A DNA stretch of 64,000 nucleotides from Maratus speciosus (Eukaryota; Arthropoda; Arachnida; Araneae; Salticidae). The notes under the pieces are model-generated. The model had not been told where the DNA came from, ran no database searches, and saw only the letters and a program-made list of their open reading frames with translations. The position numbers and the translations under genes were made by a program. The stretch is taken from assembly GCA_963932465.1 (NCBI GenBank), contig OZ010795.1:518015451-518079450 (forward strand), read 5' to 3'. Numbering within the stretch: position 1 is the stretch's first letter; every line of letters starts with the position of its first letter. Shown here in pieces: positions 24,361 through 34,447 of the stretch.

Positions 24361-24680
24361 TGCTACAAACTTCATTTGCAATAGGGTTTGTGCTATGGTA
24401 GAGATCACTAATATCCAAAAATTTCAGAACGATCCGAGTATATTTACGGGAGTTAGAGCGCGTACAGTTGGCCAGACGGACAGACGGCCAGACGGACAGA
24501 CAAATCGAAGTCATAAACACTTTTCAACTTTGTTGGAAAGTGTTAAAAAGAACGAATATCTTTTGGATAACCCTGTAAAAACTAAGCAAAAGCGTTCAAA
24601 CTCCAGATTAATAATAATTAGCTTATTGTAATATACTGTGTTCATTTTTACGAGGATAGCATGTATACTCGTAGAGAAAT
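24361..24680. other. Non-coding interval before the foldback
   Basis: Contains a GACGGACAGACGG minisatellite-like stretch (about 24472-24502). No gene seen. Confidence 0.4.
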
Positions 24681-25452
24681 TAAGATTCTTATAAAAACAG
24701 TCCCAAATTTCGCGAAGTTCTTTTCTTATAATTTGCAGAATTCTTAATATAAAAAAAGTTCTTTTCAGAAAATGTGACGAACAACATTGTACATAATACT
24801 TTGCAATCAGAATTAAAAAATAATAAAAATTGTATGAAAAAGGAGCAGGTTTACTAAAAAATGTTTCACTGCGTATGAGCGAATGCAATCAAAATATAAT
24901 ATGTATAATGTGTTAGCTAAATGTATAGAGCAACTTTTGTAAAAGTCTCAAAAACATAGTTTGGAAAGTCTGATAATAATCGTTTATAGAATAAGCTCAA
25001 AAAATGAAGCAAAAAGATGAGGGGTTGTATCCATATACCCACTGATTAGTGCCAATATAGCATGCACGATATTGCACGTATTTGGATACAGCCCCTCATC
25101 TTTTTGCTTTCTTTTGGGAATAACGGATTTTGAGCTTATTCTATAAACGATTATTATCAGACTTTTCAAACTATGTGTTTGAGTCTTTCACAAAAGTTGC
25201 TCAATACATTTAGCTTAACACATTATGCAAATTATATTTTGATTACGTTCGAACATGCGCAGTGAATCATTATTTAGTATACCTGCTCATTTTTCATACA
25301 GTTTTCATTATTTTTTCATTCTGATTACAGGGTATTGTGTACAATGTTGTTTGTCATATTTTATGAAAAGAACTTTTTTTTATATTAAGAACTCTGGAAA
25401 TTATAAGCAAAAAAACTTGGCAAAATTTGGGACTGTTTTTATAAAAATCTTA
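24681..25452. repeat. Long imperfect palindrome (arms ~360 bp, loop ~46 bp)
   Basis: Left arm 24681-25036 pairs with right arm 25083-25452. Matching blocks include TATAGAATAAGCTCAAAA near the centre and AAAAACAGTCCCAAATTT near the tips. The inner parts are nearly identical and the outer parts carry more changes and small indels. No coding region. It could be a foldback element or a hairpin-RNA locus. Confidence 0.85.
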
Positions 25453-25865
25453 ATGCGCGATGCTTAGAAGTTTAAAAAATTGCTATATTGTATTTAATCA
25501 TACTGCTTTGTTGTACGGCTGGCTTCTGTAAGGTAACGTTATTTTTTGGAGACTGCACAAAATAAGCTGGGAGAAAGAAATAGCATACCGTACTGGGGGC
25601 TAATAATTAGTTTTATATATAACACTAAAATATATTAATTTACATTCCAAACCTTCAAATTCCCATTTTCAACCTCATTGGTAATTGGGGTGGTGGGTGG
25701 GGGAGGCTGTGGATGTCAGATCCGTATGTGTCGCAGGAAAATATTTTCATGATTCACGTTTTCTCCATTGTCGTCCTGGGAAAACAATAAGCATGAGCTA
25801 TGAACTCCGCCAGTTAAAGGAAGCAGATGCGCACTATTGAAACTATTAATATTAATCTATTTATA
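25453..25865. other. Non-coding interval
   Basis: No feature recognised; a short G-rich patch (GGGGTGGTGGGTGGGGGAGG) lies at about 25687-25707. Confidence 0.45.
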
Positions 25866-26733
25866 TCTATATTATAAAGGACAAACATATCTGTGCGTAA
25901 CGCATACGTCATTCTGCGAATGGCAACACTTTGAAATTTGAAATGAAATTTCGGTTTTGCAATTTTCGCTACTGCAAGTTTTTAAACTTCTAAACATCGC
26001 ACAGTTTCAACTTTTAAACCGTCGTATAAGGAAAAAAATGTACTTTTAAATGCAATTTGTTTGAAAGCTCTATCTCAATTTATTTTTGAGATATTAATTT
26101 TTTTATAGTTTTTAGTACCAATTTTGTAATTGTGGCAACTGAAGTACTCCATTTCTATTAAAAGTAAAGGGAAAATAGTCATGGTTTATTTATTTTTATT
26201 GGTTATATCTTTATTGATGCCATTTTCACATTACAAATAAAAGTAACTTTTTTTCTAATTTTTGAACAGAAAATGACGTCAGCCATTAAAAAAATCACGC
26301 ATTCTTCTTCACAAATAAAAAGACTGAAGAAGATATTTCAATATTTTTACATTACGTTGATACGGAATTTGAGACGCTAGGCAAAATGATTCAGTGAGTA
26401 AAAATGATGTCATATTTAAAAAAAACAATCATTTTCTTTGAAAAAACTAAATATTTGACCAATACTAAAATGGCCAATACTATGGCAACTAAAGGCAAAT
26501 TTCTGAATGGTAAATTTTCCCGGGTACTGAGATTAAAACTTCAATTTTATGCGAATGTCCACATAAAAAGTTGTATCGGACAAACGTGACTTTAAGTTTG
26601 GAAATACATTCATTAATAATGTATTGCGCGTTAAAATACTTTTAAATTGTGAATTTGAGTAGTGCGTATATAAATTTTGAGAATGTGAAAATAACGCACA
26701 GTTTAGATTTTATGGGGGAAAATTTTATGATGT
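25866..26733 (+). mobile_element. Helitron-like repeat, left part (split by Gypsy element)
   Basis: Starts TCTATATTATAAAGGAC and aligns with 7226-8075. The alignment breaks exactly at the 5' LTR and resumes at 41238, where the sequence matches 8085-8400. The 7226 copy therefore acts as the empty site. Confidence 0.75.
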
Positions 26734-28464
26734 TGCTGGGCAACATATAACAATGATATGTTCCCGCACCATGTTGGTTAAATCAAAGTAAAATTGCGTA
26801 ATTTGTTATTTCTGTTTGTATAAATATTTTTTATAAAATATAATTATGAGTGTAAAATTATAATGTTTACATATTTAAGTAAAATAGGAGTGGAAGTTCA
26901 TACAAAAATTATTAAGTTGATTTTAAATATTAAATATATATTTTTAAAAAATTGTTGTATTGTAAAATGAATGTATAATGTTGAATAGAGTTCGGATCTC
27001 AGACAACAACAATAGCCAGACGCCATGGTGTCGTTTTATGACAAGCCAATGGAAAGTGGTGTAAAATTAGAAATCGTAAAATAATAAAAACGTTGGAATA
27101 AATTTATGGCCTTAATAAAAGTGTTGGGATAAATTTATGGCTTTTCAGACCACCCAAACTTTAAGGCAGATAATAATATTAAAGTATATGTAAGGGGCCA
27201 TTTGCAGACTGTTAGCTAATAGGCCTATCGAAGAATAAGGCAAAATCTTCACACATCCAATAACAGTGAACTAGACAAAAATAGTTCCACCCACTGCAGG
27301 AGTTGGTGTGCAAGAAGAATAAGGTTTAAAAAAAGAGAGTCTGAAAAAAGATGTAGAGGACGCAGGAGCTCTCCTGAAAGCCCGTGCAATGAATCCTGAA
27401 AGCCCTAGTAATGCCCAGGCGAGATGTACATATCGGAGTGAGCCTAAGCAAGCCTAATTGAGGATGTCTTCCTGATGTACATATCGGAGTGAGCCTAAGC
27501 AAGCCTAATTGAGGATGTCTTCCTGATGTACATATCGGAGTGAGCCTAAGCAAGCCAAATTGAGGATGTCTTCCTGATGTTAAAACTAAGTGGATTGTTC
27601 TACAGAGGTCCGTAGCTATGCATCCTGCCATCCCGATGTTGCCGCTCTGATACGAAGCGAATTTCTGATGACATATGAATATGATCCTAAGCAACGCGAC
27701 AACTCTGAATTTGATGAACAAAGGCCACCATCCCGTATATTAAAAAAAAGGTACTACTTTAAATGTTTTCTTTTACCACTTAAAATCATATGAAAAATTA
27801 TAAATATACTTTTCTGATATTTTATGGTAGAGAGTAATCTGAGATCCGACAAAACCGATAATTAAATAAAATTAAGGTAATTTAAAAATGAAAGAGAATT
27901 ATTCTTTTAGCAAAAAGAAAAAAATATAATAATTAGAGTACATGAAAATATTGTCTTTTTTTTAAAGATTGAATATACATAAAATAATGAGAAGCAAACA
28001 AAAGTATTGCTTTCTTTTTTTTTTGAATTAAGATTATGTATTTCTGTATATAGTTGTGTTCAATGTAAATAAAATATTTAATCAAGTTTTTAAAAGTTTC
28101 TGTAATTATTTAATTGATAATGTTTAAGGTGTGTCAATTTATTTTTACAGCTTAAATTTTAGTTTAATTCATAAGTGGAAGAGTTCGTCTAAATAATTCA
28201 CAACGCAAACTCTTAATTTTATGCGTAATTATTTAAATTTAATAATTACATTTTGACGCGAATTATAATTTAATTTTATTAATGCTTCGCGTTGCTCTTC
28301 TACTAGAATTATGTAATTACGATCACTTTTGTTATTTGAATTTATCTAAGGTATATAAAATTATATACCAATTTACTATGAGGTTGCTTGGATGATTTGG
28401 ACCAATTAACAATTTTGGATGTAAATTAAATAGAAAATAAACAGGTGTAATTATCTGTCCAGCA
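26734..28464 (+). repeat. 5' LTR (1731 bp)
   Basis: Virtually identical to 39508-41237. I see about five substitutions and one A-run length difference. Terminal TGCTG/CAGCA inverted repeats. Contains three in-phase 51-bp tandem repeats (27423-27575). AATAAA at 28071 is a possible polyadenylation signal. Confidence 0.93.
27423..27575. repeat. 51-bp tandem repeat x3 inside the 5' LTR
   Basis: Units start at 27423, 27474 and 27525 with GATGTACATATCGGAG. The unit length is a multiple of three, which keeps an antisense 131-codon frame open. The same array is at 40197-40349 in the 3' LTR. Confidence 0.9.
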
Positions 28465-29059
28465 TCCCCCCCTTCATAGTAAAATGGTGCTATGACTCAG
28501 GAACGTTCATCTGAGGTCATTAGAAATAATAATAATAATAATAATAATAAAGGAAAATAAATTTAAGTATTATTTTAATGTCACAATTTTAAAGATATTG
28601 TAGGTATGTAAGTTTAATTGATTAAAATTTTATTAAAATTAATTTTATTATTGTAACAATAATGACACACATATAATAATTTTATATAAATAAAATGAAT
28701 AATATATGTTAGCAAAAAAAAAAAAAAAAAAAAAAAAAGGAAATGAAAAAAATAATTCTGGGATTTATAATAGGTAAATTTACGAATTATAATTTTTTTT
28801 TCTCTCTCTTTTCTCTTTTGGTTGGATCTCAGTTACCATTGAGAAATAATGGCATTCACATCACAGATGACACATTTGTAAAAATAATTTTTTTTTATAT
28901 ACTGTATAAATAATAATAATAAGAATAATAAGTAAAATTTGATAATATGTCTGGTATAAAAATGATTGAAATGTCAATAGATCATGATTTTTGAAATTGT
29001 ATCACCTTGATACAAAAGAAAATTTATGAGTCGTACTACGAAGTAGTAGTACATTATTT

Positions 29060-29094
<35 letters not shown>

Positions 29095-29419
29095 AGATTG
29101 TTGTTTCTGTAGAAAAAGACAGATATTTTTCTGTTAAATGAAATTATGTTGTTTTTTATATATACGTGTATTATAAACATTTTAGGGGTATTTATGTGTG
29201 TAAAAGAATAATCTACAAAACAACTTCATCCCCTAAGAAATTTTTTTAAATTTTAGTGCTGTTGCTTTTATGTATTTATGCAATTTAGAATATTTTCATA
29301 CATATGTTGTAATATAGAGAAAATAGTATGAGATGCAAAATATTCTTTTAAGAGGTATAGGATCTATTTTGAATTGATATTTTGAAAAAGTATACATTGA
29401 TTACTAATATTTGTTAAAA
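28465..29419 (+). other. Leader between 5' LTR and gag
   Basis: Non-coding, AT-rich, with an AAT microsatellite (about 28524-28550) and two poly-A tracts (about 28713-28738 and 29066-29091). A primer-binding site is not obvious directly after the LTR. A TGGTGCTATGAC stretch starting at 28485, 20 nt downstream, is the best candidate but I could not assign a tRNA. Confidence 0.5.
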
Positions 29420-30448
29420 ATGACTCAGACGCTGGATATAGATACACGTATTAAGTTAGTGTCACCATTTGACAATAAAAAGAACAAAAACATTATATTT
29501 TTCTTAGAGGAATTTGATAATATTTTGAATTCGACAGATATACAGGAAGAAACTAAATTATTAATTTTAAAGGCTAAAATTACTGGGGACGCAAAACATA
29601 TTTTAAGTAAACAGATTGAAAAATATAACGAGACCAATTATAATTTATTTAAAAATAATTTGGTGGAGTTATTTGGTACAAAACTAAGCTTCCTTAATGC
29701 TCAGAGCAATTTCCTAAATTTAAAACAGGCCGCAAGTCAAACGATAGAGGATTTCATTTTGGAGTTTAAAAAGGGTGTAAAATCTTATATCGAAAGCGCA
29801 GGCGAAAATGTGGATAATAAGGAAGAGAATTTTATCGAAATCTTAAAAATGTCGAATTTTTTAAATTCAATTAGACAGGATATTGCACTAGATGTTCGTA
29901 AAAATGTGCCCAGGTCCTTCAAGGAGGCATGCGAGTTAGCAAAACTTATGGAAAGTGCGTATAATGAATCAAAGTTTGAGGAAATTAACGCAATAAATAA
30001 AGAAAACAAAGATCTTTATGAGAACATTATAGAATCAAGTAAGCAAAACAAAGAGCTAATCGAGAAATTAAAAGGGGAGATTGAAAAACTAAAAAAATCA
30101 AAGAAAAAAAACCATGCAATTAGAGATGATAGTGTTCCGCGGAATAAGAAACTCTTTAATAAACACAATGATTATCAGGGTCCCCATTTCAATAACAATT
30201 TTCATTATAATGATTATGAACGATATTATAATGATTACTACAATTCCTTTAATTACCCGACGCATTATGGGATGTATGATTATTCACAACCTAACTGGAA
30301 TTCGGGAAATAGGGATTTTGGATATATTTCTGAGAATTATGATCAAAATGGTTATCAATTTGAAAAGCGCAAAAAGAAAAAAAAAATGGGCAAAGAAAAC
30401 AGCGAAATCGGATCAAGATTCGGGATTTTCAGAGACGGAAATCGATAA
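29420..30448 (+). CDS. gag: Gag-like capsid protein of the Gypsy element
   Basis: The first ATG of this frame is at 29420; the frame is open slightly upstream. The ~342-residue product starts with a retrotransposon gag/capsid-like helical region (about residues 20-190, with FLEEFD, FLNLKQ and QTIEDFILEFK blocks as in Ty3/Gypsy capsids). A charged, probably coiled-coil, segment follows (about 190-235), then a tail very rich in Tyr, Asn and Phe. No CCHC zinc knuckle is present, although it is usual near the C-terminus of gag; one occurs instead at the end of pol. The frame ends at 30448 just after an A10 run (30377-30386), where the reading shifts by one base to the protease frame. Structural role: particle assembly and RNA packaging (family knowledge). 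Confidence 0.85.
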   Translation: MTQTLDIDTRIKLVSPFDNKKNKNIIFFLEEFDNILNSTDIQEETKLLILKAKITGDAKHILSKQIEKYNETNYNLFKNNLVELFGTKLSFLNAQSNFLNLKQAASQTIEDFILEFKKGVKSYIESAGENVDNKEENFIEILKMSNFLNSIRQDIALDVRKNVPRSFKEACELAKLMESAYNESKFEEINAINKENKDLYENIIESSKQNKELIEKLKGEIEKLKKSKKKNHAIRDDSVPRNKKLFNKHNDYQGPHFNNNFHYNDYERYYNDYYNSFNYPTHYGMYDYSQPNWNSGNRDFGYISENYDQNGYQFEKRKKKKKMGKENSEIGSRFGIFRDGNR

Positions 30449-31115
30449 AATAAATAAAACAATCGCAAAAATAACAAATGCAGACAAAGATAGTCTGCCA
30501 ATTATATCACTAAGTATACAGGGCGTCGAAATACAAGCGTTACTGGATACTGGAGCTGCTGTTTCCCTTTTATCACCTTCTTTATTAAAAAAAATTAAAG
30601 ATACAAACGTCAAAATCAAATATTTGGGCAATCAGATCCAAATTAAAACTTTAACAAATTCAAAGATTTTTTTTAAACAATGTGTAAAATTAACTTTTCG
30701 ATTAAAAGGTATATTCACAACAGGCACATTTTATGTCACTAATGATGATTTTGATAGGCAGTACCAAATGTTATTAGGGTACGATTATCTCAAAGAAAAT
30801 CATATGATTTTGGATTTATGCAATAAAACATTAAAATTTAAAAATCAACAAATTAAATTAAACGTTGCAAGTGAAGTAAATAATTATGAAGTGAATAACA
30901 TTACGCCGTGTAATTCAGGGGAACATTCAAATAAAAGTATGTTTGCCATTACTAAAAATAGAATTTTTCTCCAACCTGAAGAATCGAAAATTGTAAAATT
31001 AAAATGCCCAGAGGATATAAATATGTCAGATGTGATTATTTTTGACCCATTCAAGGAAATAGTAAATTTTCATGCGAGACTTCGTTATACGAAGTTAAAA
31101 AAAATAATAACATAA
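30387..31115 (+). CDS. pro: Aspartic protease region of the Gypsy pol
   Basis: The frame is one base forward of gag and downstream of the A10 run. The active-site block LLDTGAAVSLLS (Asp codon at 30546-30548) and the later MLLGYDYL identify a retropepsin-like aspartic protease, which cleaves Gag-Pol in family members. The frame is open further upstream, from 30114, but that part overlaps gag out of frame and does not look like protein. The frame ends at 31115 shortly after an A8 run (31097-31104), and the following RT region is back in the gag frame. The two compensating one-base shifts both lie at homopolymer A runs. This fits one original gag-pol reading frame with two A-run length changes, or programmed shifting. 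I cannot tell which. Confidence 0.85.
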   Translation, partial: WAKKTAKSDQDSGFSETEIDKINKTIAKITNADKDSLPIISLSIQGVEIQALLDTGAAVSLLSPSLLKKIKDTNVKIKYLGNQIQIKTLTNSKIFFKQCVKLTFRLKGIFTTGTFYVTNDDFDRQYQMLLGYDYLKENHMILDLCNKTLKFKNQQIKLNVASEVNNYEVNNITPCNSGEHSNKSMFAITKNRIFLQPEESKIVKLKCPEDINMSDVIIFDPFKEIVNFHARLRYTKLKKIIT

Positions 31116-31171
31116 ATATTATAATAAAGAATAAACTGTTAGAAAAGTTAATTATTCAGAAAGGAACTAAA

Positions 31172-32182
31172 ATGGGGGAAATTATAAAGAACTTTGAGTG
31201 CAAGCAAGATGACTCAACTGATAATATAGAGAAAGGGACATTTTATGAAATAAATAATTTAAATATAGAAGATGTAAGAAAATTGCGAGAAGCAGAAATT
31301 AAAGAGACGGATTTCGATTTAAGCCATTTATCAGAGGAAGTACAACAAAAATTTCGAAAAATTTTAATGGGCAATGTTCATGCATTTTCAAAAAGTTATC
31401 AAACAATGGGGCAATCAGCGTTTGTCACACCAAGTTTTCAATTGAATCATGAATTCCCGGTACAAGCTAAGCCATATAAATTGCCTCAGGCAGTAAGACA
31501 GTATGCGAAAAGGGAAATTGAACAATTGTTACAGGCTAAAATTATAGAGAAGACTGACTCCGAGTATGCGTTTCCAGTTATTTTCGTTAGAAAGAAAAAT
31601 CCGAGTAATAACCCGAATGCAGAACCCAAGTTTAGAATGGCAACGGACCTAAGACTATTAAACCAAATTTTACAACCTTATACTTATCCGATGCCGGACG
31701 TAAAAGACTTATTACAAAAAATAAGCGGTAAAAAATACTATACGGTGCTAGACTTACATAGTGCTTTTTTCCAAATAAATTTAAAACCAGAAGATTGCAA
31801 AAAATTAGCGTTTATTACGGAATTTGGAAAACATATGCCACTTCGTTTAGCTTTTGGCACACGAAATTCTAGCGCAATTTTTGCAGAAGTAATCGATAAA
31901 ATTCTGGGTCATTTTGACAAAAGCAAAGTAACATACTACATTGATGATGTGTTGATATCTGCAAACACAATAGCAGAGATGACGAAAACCTTAGAAGAAG
32001 TTCTACAGGTATTAATAAATCACAACATGACAATCGAACCTTCAAAAATGCACATTTGCAAAGCAGAAATAGAATTCCTAGGATTTAGGGTGAATCAAAT
32101 GGGATATTCTCCATCACAAAAGAATATTGAAAAAGTGAAAAATTTAGTCAGACCAAAATCGAAAAAGGGGGTCAGATCTTAA
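31172..32182 (+). CDS. pol: Reverse transcriptase region of the Gypsy pol
   Basis: The ATG at 31172 is internal; the frame is open upstream to the A8 run, so it is not a true start. RT motifs appear in order: FPVIFVRKK, FRMATDLRLLN, YTVLDLHSAFFQI (first catalytic Asp), RLAFGTRNSSAIF, the catalytic YIDDVL (31937-31954), and the connecting FLGFRVNQMGYSPS. The canonical FGL/NAPATFQ block reads FGTRNSSAIF, a slight deviation. The frame is closed by TAA at 32180-32182 between GVRS and LGLVNYF, inside a highly conserved segment that is normally continuous. This is therefore a single nonsense change, not a natural end. Function in the family: copies element RNA into DNA. Confidence 0.93.
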   Translation: MGEIIKNFECKQDDSTDNIEKGTFYEINNLNIEDVRKLREAEIKETDFDLSHLSEEVQQKFRKILMGNVHAFSKSYQTMGQSAFVTPSFQLNHEFPVQAKPYKLPQAVRQYAKREIEQLLQAKIIEKTDSEYAFPVIFVRKKNPSNNPNAEPKFRMATDLRLLNQILQPYTYPMPDVKDLLQKISGKKYYTVLDLHSAFFQINLKPEDCKKLAFITEFGKHMPLRLAFGTRNSSAIFAEVIDKILGHFDKSKVTYYIDDVLISANTIAEMTKTLEEVLQVLINHNMTIEPSKMHICKAEIEFLGFRVNQMGYSPSQKNIEKVKNLVRPKSKKGVRS

Positions 32183-34447
32183 TTGGGCTTAGTGAATTAT
32201 TTTCGGACGCTAATACCCAACTATTCAGACAAAGTTAACCCTTTAATAGAGCTGACTAAAGATAAAGTTAAATTCAAGTGGAGTCCAGAAGCAGAAAAAG
32301 CTTTCCTGATAATTCAGGAAGAAATTGTACAAAAACCAACACTCAGACCCCCCGATTTTAACAAGGAATTTTTCTTATTCACGGATGGGAGCAAAGTTGC
32401 AATTTCAGGTGTTCTTGCTCAAGAAAAGGATGGTCATTTGCTACCTGTTGAATTTTTCGGGAGAAAACTTAGAGAACCGGAAAAAAATTATCCGAGTATT
32501 AAATTTGAGTTATTAGCAGTGCATGAAGCAATTATGCATTTTAAATATATGCTTTCAGGTAGAAGATTTACTGTGTTAACTGATTCGAAAGCACTAACTC
32601 AGCATTTACATTTACAAGATAAATCGGAAATTATAAACAGATGGGTAGCAGATTTACAAGACTTTAATTTCGACTTCGAATTCGTCGAAGGAATTAACAA
32701 TCCAGCAGACTATTTGAGCAGGAATTTAGATAATCTTACAACAGACAGAGAACTCCAAAATAATTTGTTTGCAAGTAACATAGCACTTACAGACGAAAAT
32801 ATTAAATCGGAGCAATACGCAGACGAAAAATTAAAAATTATAATAAATAAAATCGAAAAAGACAAAAATAATAGAAGCACGAAGAGATTTACTTTAAATC
32901 AAAATAAATTATTAATTTTAAAACCTGGTTCAGATAAAAAGGAGCTTTTAATTACCCCGGATTCATTAAAAATTGCAGCCATAGAAGAAGCTCATAAAGC
33001 GCATTTCGGATTTCAAAAAACTTATGATAATGTGAAAACAAGGCTTTTTTGGCACGGAATGTACAAAGATATTAAACATTATTGTGCAAATTGTGTGCAG
33101 TGCCTCACATCTAAACAACACACGACAATAAAAGTCCCTGTTAAAAAAATGGTGAAAGATCACGAAGTCGGTACAGTCCTGCATGCTGACGTCATTGGAC
33201 CTTTAAACCTCACGTTAAGGAAAAACAGATACATTTTAATTATAATTGATTCGACATCGAGATTCCTGGAAGCTGTTCCCCTACGAAACGTAGAGTCACA
33301 GACTATATTAAATGTACTAAATAAATATTTTGCAAATTATGGGATGTGTAAAGAAATTATCTTTGATAATGCAAAATATTTACGAAGCGAAATTATGAAA
33401 GAATATTTGGAATCTTTAAACATACAAAGGAAATTTGTGAGTGTATACCGTGCGCAAGGAAATGGACTTTGTGAAGTTACCAATAAAATATTAAAAACAT
33501 CAATTGTAGCTATGTCGAAGCGCACTACGGAATGGGACATAAGACTGGATTTTTTTAAACTAGCGTATAATTCCTCGAAACACCGCGCTACGGGATATAG
33601 TCCCTCACTGCTATTTTTCGCAAGGGAAATAAAAAATCCCTTCACAGCCCATATTCCTTCTGAGGAAATATATACCCACTCTTATGTTAAAAGCAGAATA
33701 CAGCATATGAAGGAAATCAAAATTCAATCCCTTGCAAACCAGGAGAAAATAATGCAAGAATATATAGATGAAGAGGCATACGAAAAGGTAAAGGATTTAA
33801 ATTTGGGTCAAACAGTATATTTAAAATGTATTGGAAAACCAGGCGCATTAGAGACAAAATTTCAAGGACCCTACGAAGTTACTAAAAAGTTTAGAAACTT
33901 TAATTATTTATTACAATATGTTCCAGATAAATCAATAGAGCCGATCAAACGACATATGGATCAGCTGTACGCTCCGAAATATGCAACAGGTCATACAGAG
34001 GCGGAAATTACGAATTTACAAGGGTCTCAGAAAAAAATTAAGGGTGATAAAAATTACAAAAATAAATGTGGCATTTGTCAGAGAAAATCGCACTTAACTG
34101 AAAATTGTTGGTTCAAATTGAACAAAAATACGAGTCAAAAGGGTGACAAACTTACTAAAAAGTATTATAAAAAAAATAATAAATATTCTGAGAATGTCGA
34201 CCCATATTTAAAGTATCAAATAGATTATTATGATAAAAATATGTCGTTATATGGTTATACACCATATACAAACTTATACGGGGATGTTATACAAGATCAT
34301 TACCCTTTCCCCCCTCCCCAATATTATCCATGGGATAGAGGCCTGCACGGGCCCGGGCTTGGCCCGAGGCCCGTACCCGGCCCGGCCCGCGGGCCGGGCC
34401 GGCGGAATGAAGGCGAATTTTCAAACGGGCCGGGCCGGCAGAATTAG
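32183..34447 (+). CDS. pol: RNase H, integrase and zinc-knuckle tail of the Gypsy pol
   Basis: Continues the RT frame after the stop at 32180. RNase H: FTDGSK, KFELLAV and TDSKAL with NPADYLSR give the acidic active site. Integrase: an N-terminal HHCC-like finger ending CANCVQC (the two His are closer together than usual), then a DDE core with Asp in HADVIGP, Asp in IFDNAKYL and Glu in GLCEVTNK. The last two are separated by exactly 35 residues. A C-terminal domain with YLKCIGKPG and FQGPYEV follows. Beyond that is an unusual CCHC knuckle (CGICQRKSHLTENC) and a Lys/Tyr-rich tail. From 34336 the frame runs into a hAT element, so the final ~35 Gly/Pro/Arg-rich residues are foreign. The pre-insertion frame would have stopped a few codons past the target site. 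Confidence 0.92.
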   Translation: MGLVNYFRTLIPNYSDKVNPLIELTKDKVKFKWSPEAEKAFLIIQEEIVQKPTLRPPDFNKEFFLFTDGSKVAISGVLAQEKDGHLLPVEFFGRKLREPEKNYPSIKFELLAVHEAIMHFKYMLSGRRFTVLTDSKALTQHLHLQDKSEIINRWVADLQDFNFDFEFVEGINNPADYLSRNLDNLTTDRELQNNLFASNIALTDENIKSEQYADEKLKIIINKIEKDKNNRSTKRFTLNQNKLLILKPGSDKKELLITPDSLKIAAIEEAHKAHFGFQKTYDNVKTRLFWHGMYKDIKHYCANCVQCLTSKQHTTIKVPVKKMVKDHEVGTVLHADVIGPLNLTLRKNRYILIIIDSTSRFLEAVPLRNVESQTILNVLNKYFANYGMCKEIIFDNAKYLRSEIMKEYLESLNIQRKFVSVYRAQGNGLCEVTNKILKTSIVAMSKRTTEWDIRLDFFKLAYNSSKHRATGYSPSLLFFAREIKNPFTAHIPSEEIYTHSYVKSRIQHMKEIKIQSLANQEKIMQEYIDEEAYEKVKDLNLGQTVYLKCIGKPGALETKFQGPYEVTKKFRNFNYLLQYVPDKSIEPIKRHMDQLYAPKYATGHTEAEITNLQGSQKKIKGDKNYKNKCGICQRKSHLTENCWFKLNKNTSQKGDKLTKKYYKKNNKYSENVDPYLKYQIDYYDKNMSLYGYTPYTNLYGDVIQDHYPFPPPQYYPWDRGLHGPGLGPRPVPGPARGPGRRNEGEFSNGPGRQN

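Noticed and set aside
27326..27721. 131-residue antisense ORF in the 5' LTR (same at 40100-40495)
   Set aside because: Its length results from a 51-bp repeat that preserves frame; no known family and it lies wholly within an LTR.
28485..28502. Primer-binding site of the Gypsy element
   Set aside because: Begins with TGG but is 20 nt from the LTR and I could not match it to a tRNA 3' end; left as a weak candidate only.
30114..30386. N-terminal extension of the protease ORF (Ile/Met-rich)
   Set aside because: It overlaps gag out of frame and is a shadow; the real protease frame starts after the A10 run.
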